From: Rhodothermales bacterium
GTDB lineage: Bacteria > Bacteroidota > Rhodothermia > Rhodothermales > UBA10348
Reading direction: 5' to 3'
Assembly (NCBI GenBank): GCA_017643395.1
Contig: JAEPNP010000001.1
Location: forward strand, 951,806-1,015,805
Length of the DNA stretch: 64,000 nucleotides
Shown: positions 17,912 through 27,387 of the stretch, piece after piece
How positions within the stretch are numbered: the stretch's first letter is position 1
Layout of the letters: each line of letters starts with the position of its first letter
Notes under the pieces: model-generated
The model's database searches: none
The model's input: only the letters and a program-made list of their open reading frames with translations
Told to the model about the DNA's origin: nothing
Translations under genes and position numbers: made by a program

Positions 17912-19582
17912 ATGAAGATAGCCCTCGCCCAGATCAATCCGACCGTTGGCGACCTCATCGGCAACGCGGAGCGCATTCTGACATTTGCGCGCCGGGCCGC
18001 AGAGCAGGGTGCCGACCTGGCGGTATTCCCGGAGTTGTGCGTAACGGGGTATCCCCCGCTGGATCTTCTGGAAAACGAGGCCTTCCTGGACCGCGCTCAG
18101 GAGACCATGCAGCGCATCGCCGCGGACGCACCCCCGGGACTCGGTCTGGTGCTGGGCGGTCCGGTCCGGAATCCGTCGCCCGTCGGCAAGCGGTTGCAGA
18201 ACGTAGCGGTTCTGTTTGAAGACGGACGGGAATTGGGGCGCGCCGTAAAGGTGCTACTTCCGACCTATGACGTCTTCGATGAGTATCGCTACTTCGAACC
18301 CGGCCGGACTGCCGATCCCATCGAATTCCGAGGTGTGCGCCTGGGCCTGCACGTCTGCGAGGACATGTGGAATAACGAGGAGCAGGCGGATTACCATCTC
18401 TACGCGGCCAACCCGATTGACGAACTCGCCGAACGGGGGGTCGACGTTTTCGTGAACATCTCTGCCTCCCCCTTCTCGCACGGCAAACACGCCCGTCGCT
18501 GCGAGGTGCTTGAGGAGATCTGCCAGGAGCACGGCAAGCCCTTCGTGCTGGTCAACCAGGTCGGTGCGAACACCGAGGTGCTCTTTGACGGGGACAGTCG
18601 GGTGCACCACGCCGACGGATCGCTCGCTGCTTGCGCTCCCTCGTTCGAAGAGTCCATGGTCATCTGGGACTCCGAAGCCCCCAGCGTGCCGTGCAGCATG
18701 CCACATGACCGCATTGCAGACATGCATGATGCGCTCGTCATGGGTATTCGGGACTACGTGCGCAAGACGGGGGCATTCGAACGCGCATTGATTGGCCTGT
18801 CCGGTGGGATCGACTCCGCCGTGACTGCCGCGCTTGCGGTGGAGGCCCTTGGGGGCGATGCGGTAGATGGCATAACGATGCCGTCCCGATTCTCTTCAGG
18901 CGGCTCGGTGGAGGATTCCCGGGTGCTGGCGGAGAACCTCGGCATGCGCTTCCACGAGATTGCCATCGCCCGCGCCGTTGACGCGTTCGAATCCATGCTG
19001 GAGCCCCTGTTCGACGGCACCGAATTCGGCGTTGCGGAGGAAAACATCCAGGCGCGCTCTCGCGGCGTCACGCTGATGGCCATCTCCAACAAGTTCGGAC
19101 ACCTCCTGCTGACTACGGGCAACAAGAGCGAATTGTCGGTGGGTTACGCCACGCTTTACGGTGACATGAGCGGTGGGCTGGCTGTGCTGGCAGATGTCTT
19201 CAAAATGGACGTATACGCACTCGCCAGGTACATCAATCAGCGCGCAGGCCGCGAGCTTATTCCCGAAAGCACAATCACCAAGCCACCGTCCGCGGAGCTT
19301 CGACCCGATCAAAAGGACTCGGACTCACTTCCCGAATATGACGTCCTGGACGCGATCCTCGAACGCTATGTCGAGGGTCTCCAGGACGTGGATCGCATCG
19401 AAGCGGAGACCGGCTTCGACCGTGCACTCATAGAGCGTATCCTGCGCATGGTGGACCGCAATGAGTACAAACGCAGACAGGCACCGCCAGGTCTGCGGGT
19501 CTCTGCGAAAGCCTTCGGGATGGGACGCCGCCTGCCCATCGTCATGAAACCCTCCTACAGATCCGCGCCCGTCCATGATTGA
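17912..19582 (+). CDS. nadE: Glutamine-dependent NAD+ synthetase
   Basis: A 556-residue two-domain enzyme converting nicotinic acid adenine dinucleotide to NAD+ with glutamine as nitrogen donor. The N-terminal nitrilase-type amidase has the triad Glu41 (FPELCVTGYPP), Lys113 (AVKVLLPTYDVFDE) and Cys149 (GLHVCEDMWN). The C-terminal synthetase has the ATP pyrophosphatase loop SGGIDS (297-302) and TGNKSELSVGYATLYGD. The ATG at 17912 (MKIALAQINPTVGD) matches the amidase fold start; the upstream in-frame extension is ignored. The 3' end overlaps ruvA by 8 bp. Confidence 0.95.
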   Translation: MKIALAQINPTVGDLIGNAERILTFARRAAEQGADLAVFPELCVTGYPPLDLLENEAFLDRAQETMQRIAADAPPGLGLVLGGPVRNPSPVGKRLQNVAVLFEDGRELGRAVKVLLPTYDVFDEYRYFEPGRTADPIEFRGVRLGLHVCEDMWNNEEQADYHLYAANPIDELAERGVDVFVNISASPFSHGKHARRCEVLEEICQEHGKPFVLVNQVGANTEVLFDGDSRVHHADGSLAACAPSFEESMVIWDSEAPSVPCSMPHDRIADMHDALVMGIRDYVRKTGAFERALIGLSGGIDSAVTAALAVEALGGDAVDGITMPSRFSSGGSVEDSRVLAENLGMRFHEIAIARAVDAFESMLEPLFDGTEFGVAEENIQARSRGVTLMAISNKFGHLLLTTGNKSELSVGYATLYGDMSGGLAVLADVFKMDVYALARYINQRAGRELIPESTITKPPSAELRPDQKDSDSLPEYDVLDAILERYVEGLQDVDRIEAETGFDRALIERILRMVDRNEYKRRQAPPGLRVSAKAFGMGRRLPIVMKPSYRSAPVHD

Positions 19583-20165
19583 GCGCCTCGCCGGCCGGCT
19601 GGTCGAAAAACGGCCCACCGAGATCGTAATCGATGTGCGGGGCGTGGGCTACGGACTGCTGATTCCCACGTCGACGTTCGAGGCGCTCTCCAAGATCGGC
19701 TCCGACACGGAAGTGTTCACACACCTGCATGTTCGGGAAGACATTCTCCAGCTGTACGGGTTCGCCTCCCGCAACGAACGCACTGTATTCCGCATCATGC
19801 TCGCCGTATCGGGAGTGGGTCCCAAGCTGGCCCTCGCCGCGCTTTCTGCCATGCGGCCCGGAGAGATCCGTCGACACGTGCTGGCGGGAGATGCCGGATT
19901 CCTGACCCGGATTCCCGGTGTCGGCAAGAAGACGGCGGAGCGGCTGGTCATCGAGTTGCGTGATCGCCTGGCCAAAGTAGATCTGGGCGATGGGACCTCC
20001 GACGACACCGACGCGGCAGAGGGTGTGAACGATGCGCTCGCGGCCCTGGAAGCGCTGGGCTTCTCCCGCTCGGCTGCCGACAAGGCGGTGCGCAGCGTGC
20101 TCAAGTCGAATCCGGAAGCAACCAGTGCGGAAGCGTTGATTCGACTGGCCTTGCGCGACCAGTAG
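19575..20165 (+). CDS. ruvA: Holliday junction branch migration protein RuvA
   Basis: A 196-residue RuvA, the tetrameric DNA-binding subunit of the RuvAB branch-migration motor. It begins MIERLAGRLVEKRPTEIVIDVRGVGYGLLIP, the typical OB-fold start. Two helix-hairpin-helix motifs follow (GVGPKLALAALS and IPGVGKKTAERLVIEL), then an acidic linker and a C-terminal three-helix domain (ALAALEALGFSRSAADKAV) that contacts RuvB. ruvB is not next to it. The start overlaps the nadE 3' end by 8 bp. Confidence 0.96.
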   Translation: MIERLAGRLVEKRPTEIVIDVRGVGYGLLIPTSTFEALSKIGSDTEVFTHLHVREDILQLYGFASRNERTVFRIMLAVSGVGPKLALAALSAMRPGEIRRHVLAGDAGFLTRIPGVGKKTAERLVIELRDRLAKVDLGDGTSDDTDAAEGVNDALAALEALGFSRSAADKAVRSVLKSNPEATSAEALIRLALRDQ

Positions 20166-20178
20166 GCAGTCCGGATCC

Positions 20179-20223
20179 AGCGGGTCCTGACCCCGCTTCC
20201 CGACGGGATCCGCTCCGGAGCGG
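20179..20223 (+). terminator. Possible terminator region after ruvA
   Basis: AGCGGG/CCCGCT can form a 6-bp hairpin at 20179-20197, and CCGCTCCGGAGCGG at 20210-20223 is a perfect 14-bp palindrome. Neither has a clear T run, so intrinsic termination is uncertain; Rho-dependent ending is possible. Confidence 0.3.
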
Positions 20224-20293
20224 GGCAGCCGTATTCCGGATCCGTTCGGCGCGCATGCCGTGGCCAAAAGATCTGTAATGGCTACGTTTCCGC

Positions 20294-21946
20294 ATGCTCA
20301 GGCGCATGCCCTATATCCTGGCGCCGGCCATGCTGCTCGCAGGATCGGCCCTCGCCCAGATCCCTCCGCCACCGGCCGCCTGCCCGACCGGCACGGCCGT
20401 GGGCTGGCTGGAGGGCAGGGATGTGCGCGCTCCCGTGTTCAACACCGGCTCCCTATTCTGGCGTGACCAGGGTTCGCCCAACACCTACACCGACGGCGCC
20501 GGGAGGAATCAGATCCTCGCTGCGAGCCTGTGGGTTGCTGCCCAATTTGAGGGCTTCCTGTACATGGCCGGCTCCATGCTCGGGCCGCACGAGTTCTGGC
20601 CGGGGCCTCTGGACGAATTTGGCCTGCCGCCGGCTGACTGCTCGCCCTACGATCGGGTCTGGGAGATCCGGCGATCGGACATCCAGGAGTTCGAGCGAAC
20701 TGGTGTAGTGACCGAACGGCTTCGGGACTGGCCTGTCTGGGCCGGCGCCCCGGTGACTGATGGCGATGGCGATCCGCACAACTATGATGTGGCGGCGGGC
20801 GACCGTCCCGCGCTGCTGGGCGACCAGATGCTGTGGTGGGTGATGAATGACCGGGCCGGGGACCATGTGGCTTCCCAGGCCACTCCCCTACAGGTACAGG
20901 TCGAGGGCAGCGCATTTTCCTTTGACCGGGAAGGGGCTCTAGGCCGCACCACGTTCTATCGCTTTCGCATCAAGCGCAGCGGTTTACTGCCGTTCAATCA
21001 AGCCCACGTCGGTCTGTTCGTCTATGGAGGCCTCGGGGACGTGTTCGACGATTACGCGGGGTCCGACACGACGGCAAACATGGGCTACTTCTACAACGCC
21101 GACAACGACGACGCGGTGTTCGGGGAATCCCCGCCTGCGGTAGGCATCGGCATCCTTCGGGGCTCCGGGCCGGACGGTGCAGCGGACGGCGGGGATACCC
21201 GTTCCCTGGACGCGCGACGCATGACCTCCATGTTCACGTTCGGCTCGGAATGCATGCGGACCTCGGTGATCGCTGGGTGCGATGCCACCTACCCACATGG
21301 TCGGGGGGTCGGCTACTACAACATGATGCGTGGGCGCTGGCCGTGGGGAGAGCCCGTCACACTGGGCCACTCTCGCCATCCGTCGCAACCTACCCCCCTT
21401 ATGTATCCGGGCAGCCCGCCAGAGTATTGGAGTGAAGCCAACTGGGACGGAAATGGCTCGGCGCTGCCGCCAGGTGACCGGAAGATTGTGGTGGCGACGG
21501 GCCCGTTCACGATCGTGCCCGACCAGGAGAGCGAAGTAGTTTTTGCCATCGTTACGGCCCGAGGCCGGGACAACTTCGACTCGGTACGGGCGCTGCGCGA
21601 CGACATGAGCTTCGTGCAGAGCCGAGCCGCCGTGATTCTCACCCCGCTGGGCCCCGGAGAAGACCGGTCCGTGCCCGAGACTTTTCCCTTGGCGGCGTCA
21701 GGCATCTTTCCAAATCCTGTCACCACCGAGGCATTTGTTACGCTGTCCCTGCCTGAGGCCCTGCCCGTCACGCTCGATGTGGTAGACATGCTTGGCCGGC
21801 GTGTGGCGGTACCCGTTTTCCGCACGTTCGAAGCCGGCGAACATCGGCTACGTGTCGATGCGTCGGAACTGACCAACGGTGTGTGGGCCTGGCAGCTTCG
21901 CGCCGGCCGATTTAGCACCTCAGGGACGTTTGTGGTGGCTCGTTGA
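20294..21946 (+). CDS. Secreted protein with T9SS C-terminal sorting domain
   Basis: A 550-residue protein with a signal peptide (MLRRMPYILAPAMLLAGSALAQ) and a C-terminal domain of the type IX secretion sorting kind: FPNPVTTEAFVTLSLP, VTLDVVDMLGRRVA and ELTNGVWAWQLRAGRFSTSGTFVVAR. The middle part (about 40-460) is not a family I recognise; it is aromatic- and Gly-rich with segments such as WRDQGSPNTYTDGAGRNQ and HNYDVAAGDRPALLGDQMLWW. It would be carried across the outer membrane and attached or released. The ATG at 20294 is preferred over the one at 20309 because it keeps the Arg pair of the signal peptide. Confidence 0.82.
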   Translation: MLRRMPYILAPAMLLAGSALAQIPPPPAACPTGTAVGWLEGRDVRAPVFNTGSLFWRDQGSPNTYTDGAGRNQILAASLWVAAQFEGFLYMAGSMLGPHEFWPGPLDEFGLPPADCSPYDRVWEIRRSDIQEFERTGVVTERLRDWPVWAGAPVTDGDGDPHNYDVAAGDRPALLGDQMLWWVMNDRAGDHVASQATPLQVQVEGSAFSFDREGALGRTTFYRFRIKRSGLLPFNQAHVGLFVYGGLGDVFDDYAGSDTTANMGYFYNADNDDAVFGESPPAVGIGILRGSGPDGAADGGDTRSLDARRMTSMFTFGSECMRTSVIAGCDATYPHGRGVGYYNMMRGRWPWGEPVTLGHSRHPSQPTPLMYPGSPPEYWSEANWDGNGSALPPGDRKIVVATGPFTIVPDQESEVVFAIVTARGRDNFDSVRALRDDMSFVQSRAAVILTPLGPGEDRSVPETFPLAASGIFPNPVTTEAFVTLSLPEALPVTLDVVDMLGRRVAVPVFRTFEAGEHRLRVDASELTNGVWAWQLRAGRFSTSGTFVVAR

Positions 21947-22043
21947 TGGTGGTGCGGTGAATCCCGAGGCGACCGCGGGCACTCGGGGAACCGCTTGAGG
22001 CACAGGCGTTTGGGCGGCGACCAACTCCCAGCCCATCGTCCGA

Positions 22044-23867
22044 ATGAACCTCCGAAACATCGCCATTGTGGCCCATGTGGACCACGGCAAGACCACGCTC
22101 GTGGATGCCATGCTCTGGCAGAGCGGCACGTTCCGGCAGGGCCAGGATGTGCAGGAGCGCGTCATGGACTCCATGGATCTGGAGCGGGAGAAGGGCATCA
22201 CCATCATGGCCAAGAACACGGCCGTGGTGTATGAGGGCACGCACATCAATATTGTGGACACGCCTGGTCACGCGGACTTTGGTGGTGAGGTCGAGCGCAC
22301 CCTGCGCATGGTGGACGGCATCATGCTCCTGGTCGATGCGGCTGAGGGTCCCCTGCCGCAGACGCGGTTCGTGCTCTCCAAGGCGCTGGAGTTGGGTCTG
22401 CCCGCCATCGTGGTGATCAACAAGATTGATCGCGGGGACGCCCGGCCCGAAGAGGTACTGAACGAGGTCTATGACCTGTTTATCGACCTGGACGCGGACG
22501 ACTCGCAGATCGAGTTTCCGGTGGTCTTTGCCGTGGCACGCGACGGAAAGTGCACCGTCAATCTTGGCGAGGAACTGACTGACCTGCGCCCGCTCTTCGA
22601 TACCATCATCGACGCCGTGCCCGCACCGGTCGGAGATGCTGAAGGGTCACTCCAGGTGCTGGTCACCAACGTGCAGCCGGACAACTACCGCGGTCCGGTG
22701 GCGATTGCCCGCGTCATGCAGGGCACGCTCAAGAATCGGCAGCGCGTCAGCATGTGTCATCGAGACGGCACGTTCACCCAGGCGTCGGTGACCGCGCTGT
22801 TCGGCTACCAGGGGCTGCAGCGCGTCGAGATCGACAGCGCCGGACCGGGCGACATCGTAGCGATCGCCGGCATGTCGGGCATCGGTCTGGGCGAGAGCAT
22901 CGCCGACGCCGAAGAGCCGCAGCCGCTGCCGCCGCTGCACGTGGACGAGCCGACGATGTCCATGGAGTTTCGCATCAACGACTCGCCGTTCTCCGGCCGC
23001 GAGGGCAAGTACGTCACCAGCCGCAACCTGCGCGACCGCCTGTTCAAGGAGGCGGAAACCAACCTGGCGATGCGCATCGAGGAGACCGACACGCCGGACA
23101 GCTACCTGGTCTACGGTCGCGGTGAGCTGCAGATGGCGATTCTCATCGAGCAGATGCGGCGTGAGGGTTTTGAGTTCTCGGTCGGCATGCCTCGGGTGAT
23201 CACCAAGGAGATCGACGGCAAGCGCTGCGAGCCCTACGAACTCGCCCTGATCGATGTGGCCGAGGACTACATGGGCACGGTCGTGCAGAAGCTGGGCACG
23301 CGGCGCGGCGTCATGACGAAGATGGTCAATCACGGCTCGGGACGCGTGCGGCTCGAGTTCGAGATTCCAAGTCGCGGACTGATTGGTTACCGAACCGAAT
23401 TCATGACGGACACCAAGGGCACGGGCATTCTGACCCACCTGTTTGACAAATTCCGGCCGTGGGCGGGCGAAATAGCCCATCGCGCGACAGGTGCCCTGAT
23501 TTCGGACCGCAACGGCAAGGTCACCGGCTACGCTGCCCTGAACCTGCAGGAGCGTGGTGAGCTGTTTGTCAGTCCCGGCGATCCGGTATATGCGGGGCTG
23601 ATTGTCGGCGAGAATGCGCGCGACGTGGACCTCGAGGTGAACATCACCAAGGAGAAGAAGCTGACGAACATGCGGGCGGCCTCGGCCGATGCCTTCGAGA
23701 AGCTGATCCCGGCCCGCAAAATGTCCCTGGAGGCCAGCATCGAGTTCATCCGTGATGACGAACTGCTGGAGATCACGCCGGAAAGCGTGCGTCTGCGCAA
23801 GCGCTATCTGGATCCGCACGAGCGCAAGAAGGCGGATCAGCTCCGCACCCAGGCCGCGCTGTCCTGA
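22044..23867 (+). CDS. typA: Translational GTPase TypA/BipA
   Basis: A 607-residue ribosome-binding GTPase related to EF-G and LepA. G1 is AHVDHGKTT (10-18), G3 is [16 protein letters not shown], and G4 is NKID. The C-terminal TypA-specific region includes [26 protein letters not shown] and [21 protein letters not shown]. TypA supports ribosome assembly and growth under stress or cold. Length is normal. It is convergent with the downstream BNR-repeat gene (16 bp between stops), with no obvious terminator in between. Confidence 0.96.
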   Translation: MNLRNIAIVAHVDHGKTTLVDAMLWQSGTFRQGQDVQERVMDSMDLEREKGITIMAKNTAVVYEGTHINIVDTPGHADFGGEVERTLRMVDGIMLLVDAAEGPLPQTRFVLSKALELGLPAIVVINKIDRGDARPEEVLNEVYDLFIDLDADDSQIEFPVVFAVARDGKCTVNLGEELTDLRPLFDTIIDAVPAPVGDAEGSLQVLVTNVQPDNYRGPVAIARVMQGTLKNRQRVSMCHRDGTFTQASVTALFGYQGLQRVEIDSAGPGDIVAIAGMSGIGLGESIADAEEPQPLPPLHVDEPTMSMEFRINDSPFSGREGKYVTSRNLRDRLFKEAETNLAMRIEETDTPDSYLVYGRGELQMAILIEQMRREGFEFSVGMPRVITKEIDGKRCEPYELALIDVAEDYMGTVVQKLGTRRGVMTKMVNHGSGRVRLEFEIPSRGLIGYRTEFMTDTKGTGILTHLFDKFRPWAGEIAHRATGALISDRNGKVTGYAALNLQERGELFVSPGDPVYAGLIVGENARDVDLEVNITKEKKLTNMRAASADAFEKLIPARKMSLEASIEFIRDDELLEITPESVRLRKRYLDPHERKKADQLRTQAALS

Positions 23868-23883
23868 GTGTTCCGCGCAGAGC

Positions 23884-25977
23884 CTAGTCGGCCAGCACCA
23901 GAGTGCGCGTGGCCGAATGTTCGGCCGTGGTGATGCGCACCGCATACAGGCCGGCCGCGAGTCCATCGACCGGAAGACCCAGTCCGGGATGGCTTCCCGT
24001 GGCGAGGTATTCCCGCTGCATTGCCACCTGGCGGCCCATCACGTCAAAGACTTCCACGAGCACATCGCCCGGATGGGCAAGCTCGACCCGGGCACGTGCC
24101 ACCCCGGAAGAGGGATTGGGATAGACGTCCAGCGTCACCGAGGCAACTGGGACGTCCGGCGATTCCGTGTTGGTGACGCCGGCGTCGTGCACCCATATTC
24201 CTGAGCCGTACGTGCCCGCATAGGCGTTGCCGCTGGCGTCGAAGGCCAGCGACGTGACCCGTCGGGCGTTCTCCATACCGCCCGTCACAGGCTGCCACGC
24301 ACCGTTGCGACCAAGTCGGTACACACCGTTTCCGAATGAGCCCATGAACATGGTGCCGTCCGGATCGAAGGCGATCGCGCGGATGTCCTCGCTGCCCGAG
24401 AGACCATTCGTCATCGGGCTCCACGTCTGGCCGCCGTCTGAAGACCGCATGACGCCGAAGTAGCGGGTGCCCGCGTACAGCCGATCATCCGGGGAACGGG
24501 CGAAGACCTGCGCCTCGAAATAGGGCGTAGCCGGGCTGGTGAGACGAACCCACCCGGTTTGGCCACCTGGCCGCATGAACGAGTCGTAGGTGCCTCCTGC
24601 GAAAATGGTGCCCGCCTGATCCACACCAATCGCAATCACGTCACGTGCGGCCTGATCGGGTCCGATCAGCGGATACGACGTCCAGTTCTGACCGCGCAGG
24701 TGGTACACCCCTTCGTGGTAGCCTACAAAGAGCTCACCATTGGGGCCCGGCAGCACGTCGCGAACGGGCGGGGACCCGGGGGGGCCCAGTGCTTCCCAGG
24801 TCTCCTCCACCAGATCGTACCGGAACAGCCCGTTCAAGGTGCCGTCGAGGAGCCGACCATCCGTATCGAACGCCAGACTCTGGGCCGGCTTGACCGACTC
24901 CGCCAGGTCATCCAGCAATGTCCAGGTAGAACCCTGGTCCCGTGACAGGAAGACGCCGCCGAGTGTCGCGGCGAAGAGCCCATCGTTCGGGCCGATTGCG
25001 ATATCCCGGATGGCGCTCTGCAGGCCCGTATTGGATGCTTCCCACGTCGTGCCGCGATTTCCCGTGCGCAATACGCCTCGGCCGTACGTGCCGGCGATAA
25101 CCGTGGAACCGGATGCGGCGATGCCGTGCACGGTGGTGCTTGTTTGGGCGATGGGACTCCAGGTGGAGCCTTCGTCGTCAGAGCGGTAGACGTACCGAAA
25201 CCCGCCGAAGTACAGGCGGCCTTGCTCATCCTCGGCCATGCCGCCCGCGCGGATCGGATCTGTCTGAGGCTGCACACACGTCCATATCCTGCCGGCATTC
25301 CGCGTGCGGAACAGCGTGCAGCCTCCACGGATGGGGCTGGTGCCGGCGTACACATCTCCGGTCGAGGTGACGAACAGCACGTCCGTATCCCAGGTAGTCA
25401 TACCGCCCGATGCCCAGTCCCAACTGACACCCCGGTCGGGCGACTTGTAGACGCCTTCGGAGGTTGCGGCATACAGGACCCCGTTGTGGTCAACGGCGAC
25501 GTCCCGGATGTTGAGTGTGCGATCGTCGACGCTGAATATCTGCCAGGACGATCCGGAGTTTTCCGAGCGAAGCACGCCCCGAATCGTGCCCGCATACACG
25601 GTGCCGTCCTCCGCCTGCGTAATGGCCTGCACCCATGGGTCCGGCGTGCTCATCTGCTGCCAACCGTTCGCGCCTTGCCAGCGTTTGAACACACCGCCGC
25701 CGTAGGTGGCGAGCAAAGCGGACCCGTCGGCGAGGCGAAGAACCTCGCGGGAATCGATGCCTGAGGCGGTGATCCCGTCGTTTTCCAGCGCCCAGGTCGC
25801 GCCGGCGTCATCCGAGTAGAAAAGGCCGCTTACCGTCGCCGCATAGAACCCTTCGGGCGTCGCCGCGATGCCATGCACGATCGTGCCGCCGAACGGACCT
25901 GTCGCCGGCCGCCAGTAGTCCTGCGCCGTCGCCGTGCCGGCGAGCAGAACTGATAGAAAAAGCAGGGTTTTGCGCAT
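23884..25977 (-). CDS. Secreted BNR-repeat protein with T9SS sorting domain
   Basis: A 697-residue secreted protein. After a signal peptide (MRKTLLFLSVLLAGTATAQ) it has many repeats with Asp-box-like motifs (YSDDAGATWA, RSENSGSSWQ, KSPDRGVSWDW, RSDDEGSTWS, RTGNRGTTWE, LSRDQGSTWT, RSSDGGQTWS). This pattern is shared by BNR/sialidase-like and Ycf48-like propellers. The last ~90 residues are a T9SS sorting domain: VYPNPSSGVARARVEL, VLVEVFDVMGRQVA and GLAAGLYAVRITTAEHSATRTLVLAD. It is probably a cell-surface or secreted propeller; catalytic activity is not evident. An upstream in-frame Met (26010) is ignored because it would bury the signal peptide. Confidence 0.85.
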   Translation of the reverse strand: MRKTLLFLSVLLAGTATAQDYWRPATGPFGGTIVHGIAATPEGFYAATVSGLFYSDDAGATWALENDGITASGIDSREVLRLADGSALLATYGGGVFKRWQGANGWQQMSTPDPWVQAITQAEDGTVYAGTIRGVLRSENSGSSWQIFSVDDRTLNIRDVAVDHNGVLYAATSEGVYKSPDRGVSWDWASGGMTTWDTDVLFVTSTGDVYAGTSPIRGGCTLFRTRNAGRIWTCVQPQTDPIRAGGMAEDEQGRLYFGGFRYVYRSDDEGSTWSPIAQTSTTVHGIAASGSTVIAGTYGRGVLRTGNRGTTWEASNTGLQSAIRDIAIGPNDGLFAATLGGVFLSRDQGSTWTLLDDLAESVKPAQSLAFDTDGRLLDGTLNGLFRYDLVEETWEALGPPGSPPVRDVLPGPNGELFVGYHEGVYHLRGQNWTSYPLIGPDQAARDVIAIGVDQAGTIFAGGTYDSFMRPGGQTGWVRLTSPATPYFEAQVFARSPDDRLYAGTRYFGVMRSSDGGQTWSPMTNGLSGSEDIRAIAFDPDGTMFMGSFGNGVYRLGRNGAWQPVTGGMENARRVTSLAFDASGNAYAGTYGSGIWVHDAGVTNTESPDVPVASVTLDVYPNPSSGVARARVELAHPGDVLVEVFDVMGRQVAMQREYLATGSHPGLGLPVDGLAAGLYAVRITTAEHSATRTLVLAD

Positions 25978-26044
25978 GGATTCGCTCCGAAAGGGCGTGA
26001 CTAGCCGCATTCAGTATCGACCGTCGAAGCGCGGATTAAATCCC

Positions 26045-26114
26045 GGGGGGGCGGGCGGGCGGCAGTGGACTCCGGCGGGCGCCGCGGCTGCGGGGGCGGG
26101 CGGGCGCCGGCGGG
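26045..26114 (+). other. Two G-quadruplex motifs upstream of the BNR/T9SS gene
   Basis: At 26045-26059 four G3 tracts are separated by single bases (a G7 run, then two further GGG). At 26092-26114 tracts G5, G3, G3 and G3 have loops of 1, 1 and 7 bases. Both are on the plus strand, the template strand for the minus-strand gene starting at 25977. Confidence 0.5.
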
Positions 26115-26150
26115 CGCGCTGTGGGCGCGCGGTGGGCTGCGGCAGCCAAG

Positions 26151-26305
26151 GTGGAATCAACCCGCCCGTTTCCATGTGCGTCTCAGCAAGATCCGGGGAG
26201 ATATGGAATAAGCCCCGATTCTCCACTCCGACGGCCGCGCGCGGCTGGCGCTTGTGGAATCGGGCCCCGATAGTCCACTTCGAGGGTTTGACGGCCGAAA
26301 AGGAG
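26151..26305. repeat. Three degenerate tandem repeats, 51-52 bp period
   Basis: Units begin at 26151, 26203 and 26254. Each starts (A/G)TGGAAT, followed after 2-4 bases by a C-rich CCC(C/G) block with CGAT in two units, then TCCA(C/T). In the third unit the GTGGAATCGGG and CCCGATAGTCCAC halves form an imperfect hairpin. The remaining half of each unit is less conserved. The period equals 17 codons, and the minus-strand frame is open across all three. Confidence 0.55.
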
Positions 26306-26352
26306 CCCGCCGCACTCGCCAGCCCGCCAGCCTCGCCAGCCCGGCCCACCGC

Positions 26353-27258
26353 CTAAATCAGATTGGCCTTCTCCGCAGCCTTTCGCAGCTCCTCTTCCTC
26401 AAAACGGGTAAGCCCGCTGGGGATCTTGACGACGATCTCCACAAACAGGTCACCTGTAGCTGACTCGGTCTCCACCCCTTGCTCGCGCAGTCGCAGTCGC
26501 TCCCCGGGCTGCGTGCCCTTGGGGATGTTGAGCTTCAGCTTTCGCCCATACGGCGTGCTCAACGCGCGCGATCCTCCCAGCATCGCCTCGAACACAGTCA
26601 CTTCGACCTTGGTGTGCAGGTCGTTGCCGTCTCGCCGAAAGTTGCCGTCCGGGCGGACCTTGAACCGCACATAGAGCTCCCGCTGCTGGCCGGCCACCTT
26701 GCGCTTCAGCCGCACCTTATAGCCGTCTGCCACCCCTTTCGGAAACGGCACACGCACCTTGGAGCCGTCCGGAAGCGTCAGCTCGACCTTGCCGCCTTCC
26801 AGCGACTCATCGAACGTCAGAACCACCTCTGTCTCAGGCTCCACACGGCGGGCACCAGCTGCGCCATCGCCACCAAAGAACCGTCCGAAGAGATCGCCGA
26901 ATCCACCAAGCGGATCCTGCTCGCCGCTGCCGGAACCAGGTCCCTCGCGCTCCATGCGCACGTACGTACCGTCCGGCGAGCGGTAGAATCGCCCGCCGTT
27001 CCCGGTGGTGAACGCGTCGCCGAACGCGGATCCAAACGGATGCTTGCGGGCTCGATCATACTGGGCCCGCTTGGCCGAATCCGACAGGGTTTCGTACGCC
27101 TCCTGGACCTCCTTGAACCGCTCCTCGGAGGAGGAGTCGCTCTGGTTGCGATCCGGGTGGTACTTCCGCGCCAGCGAGCGAAAAGCCTTCTTGATCTCAT
27201 CGGCGGAAGCGGTCTCCCCCACTCCGAGAATCTTGTAGTAGTCTTTCAGTGCCGGCAT
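26353..27258 (-). CDS. DnaJ-family chaperone, CbpA type
   Basis: A 301-residue type II J-domain protein. The J domain (1-70) starts KDYYKILGV and has HPD at 34-36. A Gly/Phe-rich linker follows (about 74-135, with GGFGDLFGRFFGGDG). Two beta-sandwich client-binding domains come next (VVLTFDESLEGGKVEL and LHTKVEVTVFEAMLGGS). The Cys-rich zinc finger of true DnaJ is absent, so it is CbpA-like. It would stimulate DnaK ATPase and deliver clients. It is divergent from the biotin carboxylase gene. The frame continues open for about 113 codons after the TAG, over the tandem repeats. Confidence 0.9.
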   Translation of the reverse strand: MPALKDYYKILGVGETASADEIKKAFRSLARKYHPDRNQSDSSSEERFKEVQEAYETLSDSAKRAQYDRARKHPFGSAFGDAFTTGNGGRFYRSPDGTYVRMEREGPGSGSGEQDPLGGFGDLFGRFFGGDGAAGARRVEPETEVVLTFDESLEGGKVELTLPDGSKVRVPFPKGVADGYKVRLKRKVAGQQRELYVRFKVRPDGNFRRDGNDLHTKVEVTVFEAMLGGSRALSTPYGRKLKLNIPKGTQPGERLRLREQGVETESATGDLFVEIVVKIPSGLTRFEEEELRKAAEKANLI

Positions 27259-27325
27259 TCGATGCGCGCGTCGCCTGTGGTATTATCTGACAAAACTGCC
27301 GACCAGCACGCGTTGCGCGTCCAGG

Positions 27326-27356
27326 AATCCTGTCAATCCCTGCATTCCTGTCAGTC
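27326..27356. repeat. Imperfect 13-bp direct repeat upstream of accC
   Basis: AATCCTGTCAATC (27326-27338) and ATTCCTGTCAGTC (27344-27356) differ at two positions and are spaced 18 bp start to start. The pair lies in the 129-bp divergent spacer between the J-protein and biotin carboxylase genes, so it might be an operator; there is no direct evidence. Confidence 0.4.
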
Positions 27357-27387
27357 GGAAGTCTCCATCCAAGACCGGGCATAAAGC

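Larger units (their letters stand above)
25978..26352. other. Non-coding, very GC-rich region with repeats and G4 motifs
   Basis: This 375-bp gap lies between two minus-strand genes: after the dnaJ-like gene and before the BNR/T9SS gene. It contains two G-quadruplex motifs near the downstream gene (26045-26059 and 26092-26114), three degenerate tandem repeats of 51-52 bp (26151 to about 26305), and short GCTGGCGAG-type repeats at 26307-26338 (minus strand). The minus-strand frame of the dnaJ-like gene stays open through 26011 after its TAG. No terminator with a T run and no gene I can defend was found here. Confidence 0.6.

Noticed and set aside
25934..26356. A 140-codon plus-strand open frame through the GC-rich gap
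   Set aside because: Composition follows the G-runs and repeats; no start signal or domain; it begins inside the signal peptide region of the opposite gene.
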